DNA of 64,000 bases, taken from positions 1,931,001 through 1,995,000 of the forward strand of contig WAEK01000005.1 in NCBI GenBank assembly GCA_011634665.1, read 5' to 3'. The notes under the pieces were generated by a model. The model had not been told where the DNA came from. It searched no databases and saw only the letters and a program-made list of their open reading frames with translations. This DNA comes from Mortierella sp. BCC40632 (taxonomy: Eukaryota; Mortierellomycota; Mortierellomycetes; Mortierellales; Mortierellaceae). Within the stretch, counting starts at the first letter, position 1. The number at the start of each line of letters is the position of its first letter. Of this stretch, positions 23,357-38,535 are shown in pieces. The translations under genes were made by a program, and so were the position numbers.

Positions 23357-25051
23357 ATGTTATCCACCGAGGAGTCTACGATCAACGGCCCGATCCCTTC
23401 CACGCTCTTTTCGGGCCAATATTTACCGAACTATCCTAGCTCAGCCGCAGCATCCACCATTGGCAGCAACACCGTGATGGACGGTATCCATCAGACTGGT
23501 GATCAGGGTCTTGGAATGATCAGTCACAGCGGCTTGGGCGCCGGGAATGTCTATAACGCTTTAACAATGGGCTTTGGTAACGGCAACAGCCATAATGCCT
23601 CTGCGGCCGGTACTACTGCTGCTGTTGTTGCTGTTAACGGCTCGTCCTTAGGGGAACTTCCAGGCAGTAACAACACCAGCACGGTCCACAGTACAAGCGA
23701 TTACTCCTTCTTGTTCGACCACGCTCATGCGAACGCTAACACTCATGAATCAAACCAGGTCCCAGCCTATCAAGGCCAAGAGCGGAAGCGGACAAGAGAA
23801 TGGTCAGCAGAGGAGACTCAAGGCCAGTACTTGGACCAAGTTGAGGAGTTTCAGTGGACGCAAACCATGGCGATTCGATCCTTGTTACTGCAGCAGCAAC
23901 AACAACAGCAGCAGCAGCAGCTCTATCACCATCACCGCCAGCAACAACAACAGCAACAGCAGCAGAGACAACAGAGTCACTTGTCATCTAACTATCATCA
24001 CCAACAACGGTCAACTTACGGTCACCTTCGACCACCACAGCCACGACAACAGCTCTCGGTCCAGTTTGAACCACAGGAACCACAGTCGAATTTGCAGGCC
24101 TCTTCGCTACTCACCAGCGATGGTCACGATGGTGTCTCTCAACCACACCATGGACCACCGTTCCATAGTGATGATGGATCTGCCGTAACTAGTTCCATGA
24201 GTATGGGTCAATCCGCACAGGGTCTTCCAAAAAGTCAACGACAAGAGCAACAGGCAACGGTCACAATGAGCATGGGAACCTTCTCCTCAACAGGATTCGT
24301 GACACCATCTCAACAACAGCCGCACTCTAACTCTTCCTCAAATGTGAAAACATTGCTCTCGAGACGGGACTCTCTCACTTTAAATCAAAACGATCCATCC
24401 TCCTTTACAACGACACCGAATGAGGTTAGTGGTCATGCCACATCGCCCGGGCTGGGACCTGTGCTTTCGGGAGGGATGATGTCGACTCAGGTCACCATGG
24501 CAGAAACATCGACTTCTGAGACTTTTGTTCAAACTCAGAAACAGCCACAAGCCGTTGTACGACAGGATGCCATAATATCCTATCAACAGCAACAACAGCA
24601 GCAACAGCAGCAACAGCAGCTACAGCTACAGCAGCAGCAACAGCAACAGCAACAACAGCAGCAACAGCAACAGCAGCAACAGCAGCAACAGCAGCAACAG
24701 CAGCAGCAAATCCAAATGCATTTTAACCTCCAGCAACATTATCAACAACAGCCAGTACAGCAACAAAGCCTACAGCCAAATCTTTCCCAAGAGTTGAAGC
24801 AACAGTCGACTCAACAACACCTCCAGCCTCCACAACAACATGTTCTCCAGCCAGCGTACCAATACAATAGCTACCAATCTAACCAACACTCGACCCCTTA
24901 TCCACCGCAGTATCTACATTATCACCAAAGGGCAGCGTCCATATCTTCTCCCACAACTACAGTGAGCACCGCCTCGTCTTCTCAGAAACCTTCGCCGTAT
25001 ATACCCAGCTTTCCATACTTTCCACCCGCCATCCAGGTAAGATTGAGTCCC

Positions 25052-25108
<57 letters not shown>

Positions 25109-26242
25109 ATGGAAGAAGGAGAACAAAAGGCAACCCTTCTATTCTGAGATGAATAGTGGAGCCGTGGACGTAACGATCGATCTGGTTTGCTTTCCCCGCT
25201 ATTTTTTTTCCCTCTCCCTCGGTTCTATGTGTGTATTTCGGAAAGAATGTGCTTGCCCGCTACTTTTTTGTTATTATTATTATCATTTTTTCGTTTTTTT
25301 CTAAGGATGGGAAATTCTGGTCGAGTTTAAACCAGCGCTGGAAAATTATCCTTTTTGGATATTTGGACTCAAAATTACAAGGCTATATATTTTTAGAAGA
25401 AAGAGGATGGATTCGGTTGTGTTGGTAATAGTGGTGATGGTGATGATGGTAACGATGGTGGTGGTGATAATAGGGCTCCCCACAGAGACAAGGAGAAATT
25501 ATGACCGTTTGAAAGATAAAAGGGTGCACAGAGGAGCCGGGGAAGGAGGGAGATAACCCCCTCTGGCTAGAAGCCGAGACAATAGAAAAAAGTGATATTC
25601 CCGGAATGGAAGAGAAATTGGGGGTCAGGGATCGAGAGCAATGAGAAGGAGAAAAAAGAGGATTACAGAAAGACATGCCAAAGCCCACTACTCCAGAGTT
25701 ATTCCTGCTCTCCTAGGTCAGCATTTGTGTAGCATGACGGCATATTAGGAGCGTTTTCTGCAGGACACTGGAGTGGGCGCGACATGAGAACCTGGACCTT
25801 GAAAAATTAGGCTTCTTCGGTTTCTCATTTATTTGTGTGAATGAGTGGTGCTTTTTACGTGCTTTGTGTGTTCGTATCAAACAAGGATCAAGGTTCAAAG
25901 GCTCGGAGAGGAAGAGCAAGAAAATGAAAGAAAGAAAGAAAACAGCCCAACCCTACCCAGGGTGAAGGCGGTCGCATTAAGTGTACATTAGAGAGTGAGT
26001 TTGTGAGATGAAGGTTGGTAATGCAGGTGTATCTATTCGGAAACGCGTTGCGCCCTGTTCTTCTTCCACTTTTTGGCTTAGCCATCAGGTGTCAGGTGAG
26101 AAGGAGTCGAGTGGGCTTCCTTTCTCTGAGCTTAAACGTGGCAAGAGACAAGAGAGAGCCGTTGGGAGGAACAAACAGTAATAATTTCCGACAAAAGGGC
26201 GTTTTTTTAACAAGGAGAAAGGAAATCGTTTCTGGCAAAGCG

Positions 26243-26273
<31 letters not shown>

Positions 26274-26639
26274 GAACGAGAAAGAAAGAAAAAGGGAAAA
26301 AGGAAAAATGGAAAAAGGAAAAGGAGAAGATAAGAAAATGAGAAAATAACAAAGACAGAGAGAAAGATATGTGAAAGGATATGAAGAGAAAGAAGAATCG
26401 ATCTGCAGGAACTTCCCCTTCATCCTACACTCGCCCCACTCTCGCCCCCACACTCACCCACATCCTCACAAATTCGCATCCAGAAAAAAAAAAAAAACCT
26501 CCCCGGAAATGCAACCACAGATTTGTGTCACACTACCCGAAATTAAAAAAAAAAAGGCATTCTAATCCTGGTCGCGTTGGAGAGGAGCAAGATCGTCTAC
26601 ATTTGTGCCAATATCCAAAGGAGGTGACGGAAAAATGGA

Positions 26640-26700
<61 letters not shown>

Positions 26701-28632
26701 TCTCTCCCCTTCTCTCCCTATCACTATCTCTATCCCACCTTGATTCGCGACTGTACTTTGTCACTCAGTCCTTTCGAGACCTCTTCTACTACTTGATTAT
26801 TCAATTTTATGCTAACGCTTGGCTATCGTCGTCTCTTCGCCTCTCTCCCCTCACTTCCTTCGCCTTCCTAGAAATACTCGCCTGAGCTGAGCCCCTCTCC
26901 TTCCGAGGAGCCAAGACCTGGGTCAGAGAGTGGCCGAGGGCCAAGCTTGTCAGGCTCGGCAGCAACAGGTTCAGGCACGAGCACAGGCACAGGCGCAAAT
27001 ACAGGCACGGGCACAACAGCCGCTCCATCTACGATTCAGCGACATGCACGCTCGCAATCCTTTATGCAGTCGCACTCAAGGACGTCCTCGACCTCAGATT
27101 CGACCGGCAAATCCAAAGACGCGACTACAACATCTCCATGGTTGTCTGAAGGCGGTGCAGATCACAGTAACCATGGCGTTGAGAGTGTTGCTCCCTGCTC
27201 ACACCACCATCGGCGCCAGAGCAGCGGAGAAAGCAGCTGCGGTGGCATGGGGGTGTCGACAGGCGGCAGTGCGGCCTCTCGAGTACAACCTTCTCAGCCT
27301 TCAGGTACACCAACAACGCCGCCATCGACGAGCGCTCACATTTCGAAACCTTATAAAAGGAATGGGAATGCCGCCTCGAACCCGAATTCGGTCTCTTCCA
27401 TTTCTACTGCCTCGCCAACCACCAAGGACCCGAACTTGACATCCACTTCCGGTGTCCAAAGCACAACGAAACTATCCACCACCAAAAGGTCTATCGTACC
27501 TCGTGCTCCTTTCCCTGCCCGAGCACCGCCCCCTCCGCGAAGCGTTGCCCAACTCGAGGAGGCGATGAAAGACCTGAAGGTCTATGATTCTTGTCTATTT
27601 TGGGGAAAAACCGGAGCCGTGAACCTCAAGCCCGAAGGCAATAGCTGGGACGACGACATGGTGATCCAGTCCAAGGACCCAGCATGGGTACGCAACTATG
27701 TACAGCCTCCTATTCCCACCAACCAAGAACTTCTCATCCTACCCCCTGTAGCCAAGATTGAAAAATCCATCGAGGTCTTTTACAAGGTAAGATCCAGCTC
27801 GGCATGACTTTATTATTATTATTATTGCTATTGTTTCTGCAATGATAGACCTCTCTGTAACGGTTTTGTTGTCATCGCTGTCAACATTGTCAACCACCAC
27901 AACAACAACGACAACACTAGTGAGATTACAGGCAGATCACACGAACTGGTTTGAGAGCTACCAGATCTCTTTCTTTCGCTCCATCCTCTTCGATTTATTC
28001 GACCTGCTTGTTTGTTTGATGCTTCCATTACAACCCATTTGGGATTCTTTCATTTTGCTTCCCACGCATTTTATATTTCAACAGAAAAAAGAATGCTGGC
28101 ATAACTTTATCCCCGCTCAATACCTTATGGATTTTCATTGCATGCATAACATACTTTCTTTCTCAACGACGTCTACTCACATATACAGCCCACTCTGTGT
28201 GTATTATGCTGTCTCATTTGACCCTTATTCTAGAACTCGCATCTCTATCCCCCATTCATTACGCCTCTCATTATTGAGCGCGCCAAACAAACACGATCCA
28301 ATCAGGTGTCTCGCATCCTGTTGAACACCATCGCAGGCATTGCTATTCGTATCGACCCCGAGATTGAAAATACCGGCAACACCTCAACGACCGCCGCATC
28401 CAGGAACGGAGCGAGCAACAATAGCAAAGGAGAAAGGAAAGAGTCCAGTCACGACAGTAACCGAGCCCAATACATGCGGTACTTTAACCGTGCCTATGGT
28501 AATGAGCTGTGTATAGAGATCGACCTTTTTTAATGTTTGCTACTTTGACAAAGCTTTTTTTTTTTTTTTTTTTTTTAGCCGGAGCTAACTCTACTCCAAT
28601 TCTCCCGCTCTTCCTTCCTTCCTTCCCTCTCT

Positions 28633-28663
<31 letters not shown>

Positions 28664-31320
28664 AGGTCTGGTCTGCCATTTAGAGGACATTCGGAGTACG
28701 TACTCGACTGCTTATCTTCAGGCAACTCTCTTGCTGTGCTATGTATATCCAAAGCCACAGCTTCGTGTGGAACTGTTAAAGCTGATGACCGAGGCGGCCT
28801 TTCTGGGTCTACATGTCGACTGTAGTCGATGGATGCCACGTGCCATTGTGATCCAGAACCGAAACTGGCTCTTCTGGGTCTGCTACGTCTTTGACAGTGT
28901 TCATCATGTAGTCCGAGGACAGCTAACGCAGATGGATGACACGTATCTGGAGGCGCCCTTCCCCGCGCTGACAGAACTGGATGACGACGATGGTCTCTGG
29001 ACAAGGTGGTTCATGCTCAAGGAGGTGAATCTGTGGCGAATTGGCCGAAAGATCCATTCATTCTTTCAAAATGGATTGAAAAAAATGGATCGACTGACCG
29101 AGGCGATGGAAGCGGGTCAAGTCTATGAGTCCCTTCAAGGCTCTGGGGTAGGAGCAATCTTGTCCGATGTTCAAGATGTATTGACAAGCGAATACTCTGA
29201 AGCTGAGCTGGTCCTGTCTCTTAAAATGTGGTCCGACGACTTGCCATCACGATTGAGTCCTCAGTACGAGAACTTGGATTTGGTGGATCCTCGGGTGAAT
29301 GGTCGGGCTATGGGGATCCAAGCCATCTACTCGATGCTCCGAATCCTATTGTTGTACCCAAACATGTTAGCCATTGGAACAGATCTCTTGTCAGTCAACC
29401 TCCCGTCACCGGTCACAAGCTTGAGTGATGAGAATAGCTCTTTGAATGCGACCCCAACCATGAGCCCATACCATCAGCAACTTGCACAGCAACAGCATTA
29501 TATGCGGCGGCAGGATATCTTGGACAAGATCATGCAGTGTGTTCAGGAAGCAGATAGGATGGTGATGTTGGCAGGTCTGATCCTAGAGCGATATCCTGAA
29601 CGAGCAAGGATGTCGTGCCTGGGTGCAGCACTGGACTGGTGTCTTCGGATTTACCACAAAGTGATAATGGAGCGAGGCCCAAAGAGCACCAATCAATCTT
29701 CTAGATCAAATGCATCGCCCTCACAGTCTACCGGGTCCCAGCAACAGCCGTCACAACCATTGCTGGCACCACTTGACATGTCTGACGGAACTGTGTTCTC
29801 GCCACGTCTAAAGGCCCGTTGTAGAGGCCAGGTGGCCAAGGTCGCAAAATGTCTAAAGATGTTTGAGGATCTCGGATACCGACACTATTTCTCTTGGCTG
29901 ACGATCGAACTCGAAGCTCTGGAGGAACATCAACGAGAGATCCAGCATAGGATGATCCAAAAATGCCTCGAGAGCGGGCCTCTCGTGGCTCCTTTATTGC
30001 CGCCTCTACAGTTTCAGGCCTTACAGCAACCTTCGTTTGCGGCTCCACCCCAGACATCGCTTCAACAACCATTGATGTCGCCTTCATCCTCTTCGATGGC
30101 TCCTGGCACCAACATACTCTCTGTGCCCTCTGAGTATGGGATTGGACCGAACGTGGATGGCAGCGGAGGTGATGTTTTGATGAATGTAGGCAGTGGGCTT
30201 GGAGTGGCAACCAACAACAGTGCGATGACGACCTTGATGATGAGCCAGCAACAGCAAAGCCAAGCGACAGTTTCTCATGGAGGTGGAGTCATCCGACCAA
30301 AGATGCATGACCTAGCATCAATCATCCGGAAACGACAACAGATGGGAATTTATGAGCGCACAGGAATCCAACCCAACGGTGGAAACTACGTGCCCTCTCT
30401 TGATCTTGACAATTCCAATACTATGGTCCCTAACTCTGCTGTAGGGTCTATGGGAGGATCTACGCCAGGATTGGTCACACCTACGAATACGGTGTCAGGA
30501 TTGCCCATGTCAATGTCAATGTCGACACCCATATCAATGCCCATGTCCATGTCCATGTCCATGTCCATACCAATGTCAATGCCCATGTCAATGCCTATGT
30601 CAATGCCAGCTGGAGGTACAATGGTAATGCCTCCACCAGTGATGAGTATCCCGCCGACGCCTTCATCGGCATCCGGAGTCATGGCGCTCGCCTCGTCATC
30701 CTCGTCTTCAACTTCAGCCTTGACGCCGACATCGGCAGGCGGAATGGGCTCCAGTTTTGTGGGAGGATCAATATATGGTTCCTTCCTCTCGCAGCAACCC
30801 CACCAAGTTCACCGCCATGGGGTATTAACATCCTCATCAGCAGTAACAACGGCAGTACCATCGATTGTACCAACAAGTATTGTGGACATGAAATCCAGTA
30901 TGACCTATGCCTCCGGAGTGAAGATGGTTGGGAGTGGACATCTCGCGGGTGATACTAGTTTCCAACCCATGGCAGCAACCATGTTACCAACGGCAGCCTC
31001 TGCTCTGAGTGTGGGCACACCCACATCATCTTCCATGTCGACAACCTCTTCACCGCCACCCTTGGCATCATCGGCATCAGCGTCTCCTTCGCCGGCATTG
31101 ACAAATACGATGACAATGGGATCGGCAGCGCATGGAACGGGTGGTACTCCAGGCATGATTCAAACAATGTCCCCGTCCTCTTTTCCACAGCAACAGGTTA
31201 TATACCAACAACAACAACAACAGCAGCAGCAGCAGACACAAGTGCACCCATATCCGTCGCAACCCATGGTTCAATCCCAGTCATATCCTTATCCTCAACA
31301 CAGTCAACAACAACAACAGC

Positions 31321-31387
<67 letters not shown>

Positions 31388-31394
31388 TTTTTGA
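23357..31394 (+). CDS. giant Gln-rich regulator with fungal-specific transcription-factor domain
   Basis: Exons 23357-25036, 26872-27786, 28234-28498 and 28666-31394 join in phase to 1862 residues. The start is the first ATG after an in-frame stop. Residues 1-560 are disordered with poly-Gln (about 178-200 and 410-451). Exon 2 is Ser/Thr/Gly-rich and then becomes ordered (SVAQLEEAMKDLKVYDSC, ILPPVAKIEKSIEVFYK). Exons 3-4 match the Fungal_trans / middle homology domain: NSHLYPPFITPLIIERAK, then AYLQATLLLCYVYPKPQ, FLGLHVDCSRW, and NRNWLFWVCYVFDSVHHV followed by the RGQLTQMDDTYLEAPFP motif. This domain normally accompanies an N-terminal Zn2Cys6 cluster. No Cys6 motif is visible in this model or just upstream. 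The C-terminal 500 residues are low-complexity, with Met-Ser repeats and a terminal poly-Gln. A nuclear transcriptional regulator is likely; target genes are unknown. Intron 1 (1835 bp) is exceptionally long. Confidence 0.85.
24584..24709 (+). repeat. CAA/CAG tract, poly-Gln, in regulator exon 1
   Basis: About 42 codons, almost all Gln, with two Leu interruptions, at residues 410-451 of the regulator. CAA and CAG are mixed, which usually slows slippage compared with a pure tract. Confidence 0.95.
25054..25107. repeat. (GA)27 microsatellite next to a splice donor
   Basis: A perfect GA dinucleotide run that begins 17 bp after the donor of intron 1 of the Fungal_trans regulator. Confidence 0.95.
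26643..26693. repeat. (TC)25 microsatellite in regulator intron 1
   Basis: A perfect TC run about 180 bp before the acceptor of the same 1835-bp intron. It is the complement of the GA run at the other end of the intron, so the transcript carries GA and UC runs able to pair with each other. Confidence 0.95.
30507..30609 (+). repeat. Met-Ser/Met-Pro hexanucleotide repeats in the regulator
   Basis: Repeats of atgtcc / atgtca / atgccc encode about 34 residues with Met at nearly every second position (MSMSMS, then MPMSMSMSMS and so on). The matching antisense frame encodes an equally regular Asp-Met/Gly-Ile pattern but has no support as a gene. Confidence 0.9.
31305..31385 (+). repeat. C-terminal CAA/CAG tract of the regulator
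   Basis: About 27 Gln codons, CAA-pure in the first half and CAG/CAA-mixed in the second, immediately before the last two residues His-Phe and the TGA. Confidence 0.95.
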
Positions 31395-32762
31395 TTCCAG
31401 GAAGGATATTGAGTCCGTTTCCTTAACAACGGATCATGTTGACCCTACTAGTTTCCGAGTCTCAACAGCATCGATCACAACAATAGCAACACACTCTTCG
31501 CATTTCAGCATCAGGTACCCGAGGTCTAGATCGGAGGTCTAGAATCACCCCTAAGCGTCAACCGCGAGCATATTAGAAGATGAAGAAAAGAGAAGGAAAG
31601 GACAGTTGAACGAATATGCACCCTCGGAAAAGAGCACAACTCATCTTGAAGTTATTTGTAAATAAATTTTCTACTCCATAACACCCGGAAGGAAATTGAG
31701 GGTGTTTGTATTTAATTAACTCTATTTGAATTTGGGTTGTTGATAGGGCAAGAGAGGGGGGAAAGAAAAAAAAAAAAAGAGTAGCTGGGTGATGGCGACT
31801 TTGTCTCAATGCAGATTTGTCTCTACTCCCCTCTGTCTCCGAAAACGAAATAACCGGATCCTCACTGAACAACATCAGTACACACACCTCCCTCTCCTAC
31901 AGATTGATACGTTCGAAACAAAACAAACAAAAAGGGGAGAGACCAGTCCCGTCCCACTCCATCGCAGGATTGTCCAAAAAAGGGGGGGCGAGAAAAGAGG
32001 ATAAGATAAGATATCTATGTAGCCTCCAAGAGCGCGAGCAGGGAAGAGAAACAGGGAGAGCGAGATTGTAGAAGGCTCAATGAAAGGGAAGAAGAGAGAG
32101 TGGGTAGTTAGGGGGAAGAGGATGAAAATGAATAGAAGGTCAATCGCCTCTTGACAAAAAGGATATTATTCCGATAGTGGGATACACGAAACAACGGGCT
32201 CGTCTTTAAAGAGAAACGGAGCTACTGTAAAGAGAATAAACAGACACCCCTCCCCTTCCCCCTTCCTCCCCATGGGCAGAAGGGCTAATGTTTGATTAAA
32301 GGGATCGTCAGAGTTCCCATCACATGTCGAGACCCTCGTATACTGAATGTAATACCATTTGAATTGTCATGCATAGCCGCTTTCTTTTCTTCTTGCCTAG
32401 AATCCCTACTGAACAAAAGGGCGTTTTGGTCATCACGAAAAAAAAAAACCTAATGTTCCTTGCTCCTGGTGAGCAGTCGACAGTCGATTAAGTGTATTGT
32501 CAATGAGAATGACTACAGCCCATCTTTCTCCGTGCTGTATAGAAGAAAAAGAAAAAGAAAAGCCCTGTGGGCGAAGCAATTAAGGATATCCCCAAAGAAA
32601 AAATTGAGCCTCAAGCTCTCTCACCTTTCAGTTCAGCGATGCTTCAATTATGTGACTCTTAATGCTTTTTTTTTTTTTTTTTAATTGTAGACCACAGACC
32701 AGACGTCGGGCCATGTCCAAGGCAAACATACTACAATGACTAGCATAACTTCCTGACTTTGT
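31395..32762. other. convergent 3' intergenic region
   Basis: About 1.4 kb between two convergent stop codons. A candidate polyadenylation hexamer AATAAA for the regulator is at 31661-31666. A T-run at 32666-32681 lies close to the 3' end of the minus-strand gene. No gene is seen. Confidence 0.4.
31661..31666 (+). terminator. candidate polyadenylation signal AATAAA
   Basis: An AATAAA hexamer about 270 bp after the regulator's stop codon, in an AT-rich stretch. Support is positional only. Confidence 0.4.
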
Positions 32763-34458
<1,696 letters not shown>

Positions 34459-35742
34459 CGGATTCTTCAACAGATGGGGGTAGGGAAGTCTGACTAAAGA
34501 AAAAAAAACAAAGACGTGAGAAAGACGGACCGGTCGATTAAAAAAAAAAGAAAAAAGAAAAAAGTGAAAAGAAGGGCGATTGGAAAGTCCTTTTATGTAC
34601 CTATCTTCCCTCCTTCCTACCCCTTCGTATCTTTCGGTTCTTCTCACGCGTCCAGTATTGCGTCCTCAGTGGCGAGCCAGAGTATCCTGCTGCTCGGGAC
34701 AATTACCCCTATACAATCAATAAAGCAGAGTCCTGAGAAAAGGTAGATGGCGCAAATGATGAGCGGAAAAAAAAAAAAAAAAAACTGGGTGTGCATCATT
34801 CACTACAAGAGATGCACAAAGAAGCAGCCTACGACGGCATCTGCATTGCATAGTTCATGGGAGAGAGTTGCTGGCTGCTGAACTATTGATCCGTATTGGC
34901 CCATGGATAGCAAACCCTTCCACCCAAAAAAATAAATACTGTTCTGTTGTCCATCTTTCCACTCATGCATCAGAATGTGTAAGAACGTGCCCTGATACAC
35001 GGCTAGGAGGCGCAAGTAAACCACACTACTAGGATTTCTGTGATTACGGAACATCGCTGTCTGTTGTTATTCGAAGAAATGGCACAGACCACCTTGCCTC
35101 GCATTTTCGTGCACCTTTATTTTTCGCGTACCTCTCAGGTAACTTGTGGAGTGGTTCTTTCCGCGGATACCCTGGAAGCTATAGGCTGCCATAAAAACAC
35201 TTATGACCAATGGGGGGTCTGGACTGGATACGGGGTCCGGCTCTACATCCATATTGGCGACTCGAGTCCACCACTTGCGAAGCAAGCTAATAGGAATGGA
35301 TTCACTTAAACGCTAGGTGAAAATGTGTGTTCAATCAGATCCACTCTTGAACATGGCTGCATGTCGCGCCTTCTTAAAAATAAAAAGGACCAGTCCGCAA
35401 AGGGGGAAGGCTGACTTTTCCTGTTCAACAGCCTTGTCGAATTACAAGTCGATGTGTCTTTGTATGTACAGTACGTAGTCCAAGTGTGGATCCCCTCCCT
35501 CCATCCTCAACCTGCAAATCATGCAGCACTCTTCCTCCCAAGAGAGGCCCAATGGCCCACTTCAAACCACAGTGGTCATGCGTGTAACGCGCGCGCGTTC
35601 TTGTTTCTTGTTGCGCATGGTCCCCTACCTCTGCTTCGTCTTGCAATGCATAAATCGCCTAATATTGGGCCTAATGCTGTTGGATGTCCTCAATGGTGGG
35701 CCCACAATAGAAGCAACCACCTGAACAAGATCTCACGGCCTC

Positions 35743-35773
<31 letters not shown>

Positions 35774-37704
35774 CATGCCTCTTGTTGTTCGCGATCAAGA
35801 AAGAGAAGGAACTTAAAATTAGGGAACATGGGTGCACCTTTTTTTCACACGCAACTGCTGTCCCGGTTATCTAACTAGTCTCAACCATCCCCTTGTCTGC
35901 CTCTCTCTCCCTATCAAAAGGATGGATGGTACTGAAGCGGGATGCTACACCGGTCAAGTAGGTGGGCCTGCTGCTTATTGTAAAGGGAGAGTGAATCTCC
36001 TGATTTTGGAATAGTCACTTGGGTTCTGAGAGAGCAAAAGGCATTCTCCAATGGTATGTTGGATGAGGCGCCGAGGGAAGAAGACGGCAGGGAAGTGTGA
36101 ATGAGAGAGGGACAGAGGGGAGTAGGTCTTCCAAGGATAATGAGACAGAGCCGAGGCGGTGCTGAGCCCTGGAAAATGCTGCCTCCCCCCACTACAAGAA
36201 GTGAGCACCTCCGCCCTTTTGGCTTGTACGGTGTTGTACCCTGGTACTAGTCTGGCCGAGTAAAGGTAAAGTTCTCATTGTTGGATCCTTCCTTTCGCCT
36301 CACCTCTTTTATTTCGTCTCACCGCCGCATTCTATTCATTGCTCCTCTTTGCTGGATCTCTGAGCCAATGAAGGCCTGGTCTTGAGTACATAAAGGCGGC
36401 CATTATTACACATCGACCTATTCAGAGGCTCTTGGGTCTGGGAATAAGTGGAGAGGAAGGATAACAGATGGAGCAAAATTGGCTGGCAAGGGACGATGGA
36501 CCACAGAAAAACAAAAAAAAAAAAAAAGAGAGTACTACGGCAGATGGCTAAATGGATTTTAACAAAGGATACTCTTGAGGCTGAGAGAAAGAAGAGGGGG
36601 AGCTGAAGTGAAGTCAGTTGTAGCAGTACAGGGTTGAGTGGTTCATCCTGCCAGAGTGCACGTCCTTGATCATGCTCCAAGGCTTACCGAAAAAGAAAAA
36701 GAAAAGTTCCGCCCTTTCCCCCCTTTCAAGACTTCTCCATCCAACCCCTCTCATTCCTCTACTAAAAGAAAAATGGGCAACAAGGCTGGGACAATGCTCA
36801 TGGAATCTTGGTAGGTCGGAGAAAGCAGGAACAGGTAGGTCGCTCCACGTATATAGCCTAACAAGATTCAAAACCCGTACGACAAAAAAGATATTGTTCG
36901 ATCTTTCGATCTGTTTATTCTTATCAGATGGAAATTGTACTTTGACACGCCGACATCTGCTGGCGCCCATATCCTGAGCTTTTCAGGAATTTGGGGGAGA
37001 CCATGCATTGCGGGGCTGCCTTTTTTTTTTTTTTTCATTCTCGTCTTTTCCCTATAAAGACTATGTGCGTGCGAAGAGAGACATCATAATTTCCTTCATC
37101 CTTTTACTGTTTGTTTTTTTTCCTTTTCATTCTTGAAAGGTGCGATTGGACGACCTAAGAACAGGCCACAATTGAACAACGCGCAAAAGCGGTGGAATGA
37201 AAGTGTAACGAGAAAGGGTGAGGTACGCAGTGCTACTTCGCAAATGAAGAGCTGAGCAGGTGAAGGTAATCACTGTTGGGTGAGATGATCCTTGAACCCA
37301 CAACGATCAGTACTCAGCCCCTTCTACAAGGATGGTCACCTACATGACCAACACGAAAGAGTCAGCCCATCGACTCTGAGAGAGAGTTTAATTTCCATTG
37401 GTGGAGAGAACAGAAAGAGCGTGCGGCTCAACGTTTTACAGTGTTCAACCTTTTTTTTTTTATTATTCCGCAAAAGGCCTCTTCTGTTGGCCAGGGACCG
37501 CCTGGACTACGCCCAGCCAGCCTCCTCCCTGTGCTGGTCTGGCCAAGGGCGGGAGGAAGGGGTCAGCAGGCTAGACCAACTCTTTTTCGCTTCTTTCATC
37601 ATGATCCTTCCTCTTTTCTTCATCAGTCTCATCTGCATTGTCAAATTCGCATCCTATTCTCTCTCATTTCTCTCCACTCTTTGAATTGTTTTGCATCTGC
37701 GCCA
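34459..37704. other. long divergent intergenic region
   Basis: 3.2 kb between divergent starts. It contains A-rich (34525-34565, 34768-34786), T-rich (35747-35773, 37021-37035) and short alternating CG (around 35590) tracts. A TATAAA-like box at about 37052 is too far from the F-box ATG to assign. I inspected both strands for tRNA T-loops and conserved snRNA starts and saw none. Open frames lack family resemblance. Confidence 0.4.
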
Positions 37705-38458
37705 ATGGTGCCCCAAACGCCCACTTCCCCTTTTGGTGCTAGCCGTATCTTTGGTGTTCCAGAACTCCTTGAGCTCGTTCTTGCCAACCTCACACAGAGA
37801 CACCTGGCCCTCTCTGCAAGTCTCGTCTGCAAAAAATGGCATCGTGCTTGCAGACGCCTCATGCGTGTTCCCGTAGAGTGGAGCGATACTATGGATCTGA
37901 TCGAGCTTCTCTCAAGACTTGATCGCCTAGGCCATGCACATACCCTCAAGTGTTCCTCCACGGCAACCACATTTGGCACCAACACAAACGATCTCCACAG
38001 GGAACAGCTCTTCGACCGTCTCTCTCAACTCACAGATATTGCGGCGGTTCCTCTTCGACGACTTGTCCTCTGTGGTTATTACGACTTTGGCTTCTTGCTC
38101 CAGACGCTACCTTTTCTTGGCTCATTGACCACTCTTCAGTTCGAAAACTTGACGGGTCCGATCTTTGAGATGGAGTTTGTCCTCCGTGCTTGCTCCAATC
38201 TCACACGCCTCTCTGTCGACGCAAGCAACGCAAGGCAGCCCGCCTATTTCACTCCTCTCGGGAGGTTCACTTCGACCCCAAGGTCGGCTGTGGGTCAGGA
38301 CGGTACATGCGGGATACCTCGGTTCCGATTGAAGCAGCTCCGTCTGCGCAAATTTGCGTTGGACCAAACCATGCTTGAGTCCTTGCTTCCTTCACTGCCG
38401 GCTCTAACCGAGCTCCGAATCGAGGGTGTCCGATTGCCTCCACCCTCGGAACATCAGC

Positions 38459-38535
<77 letters not shown>

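Noticed and set aside
36190..36260. Segment cgcccttttggctt, resembling the 5' part of U2 snRNA
   Set aside because: The branch-point-pairing sequence expected downstream (GTAGTA) is absent and the match does not extend.
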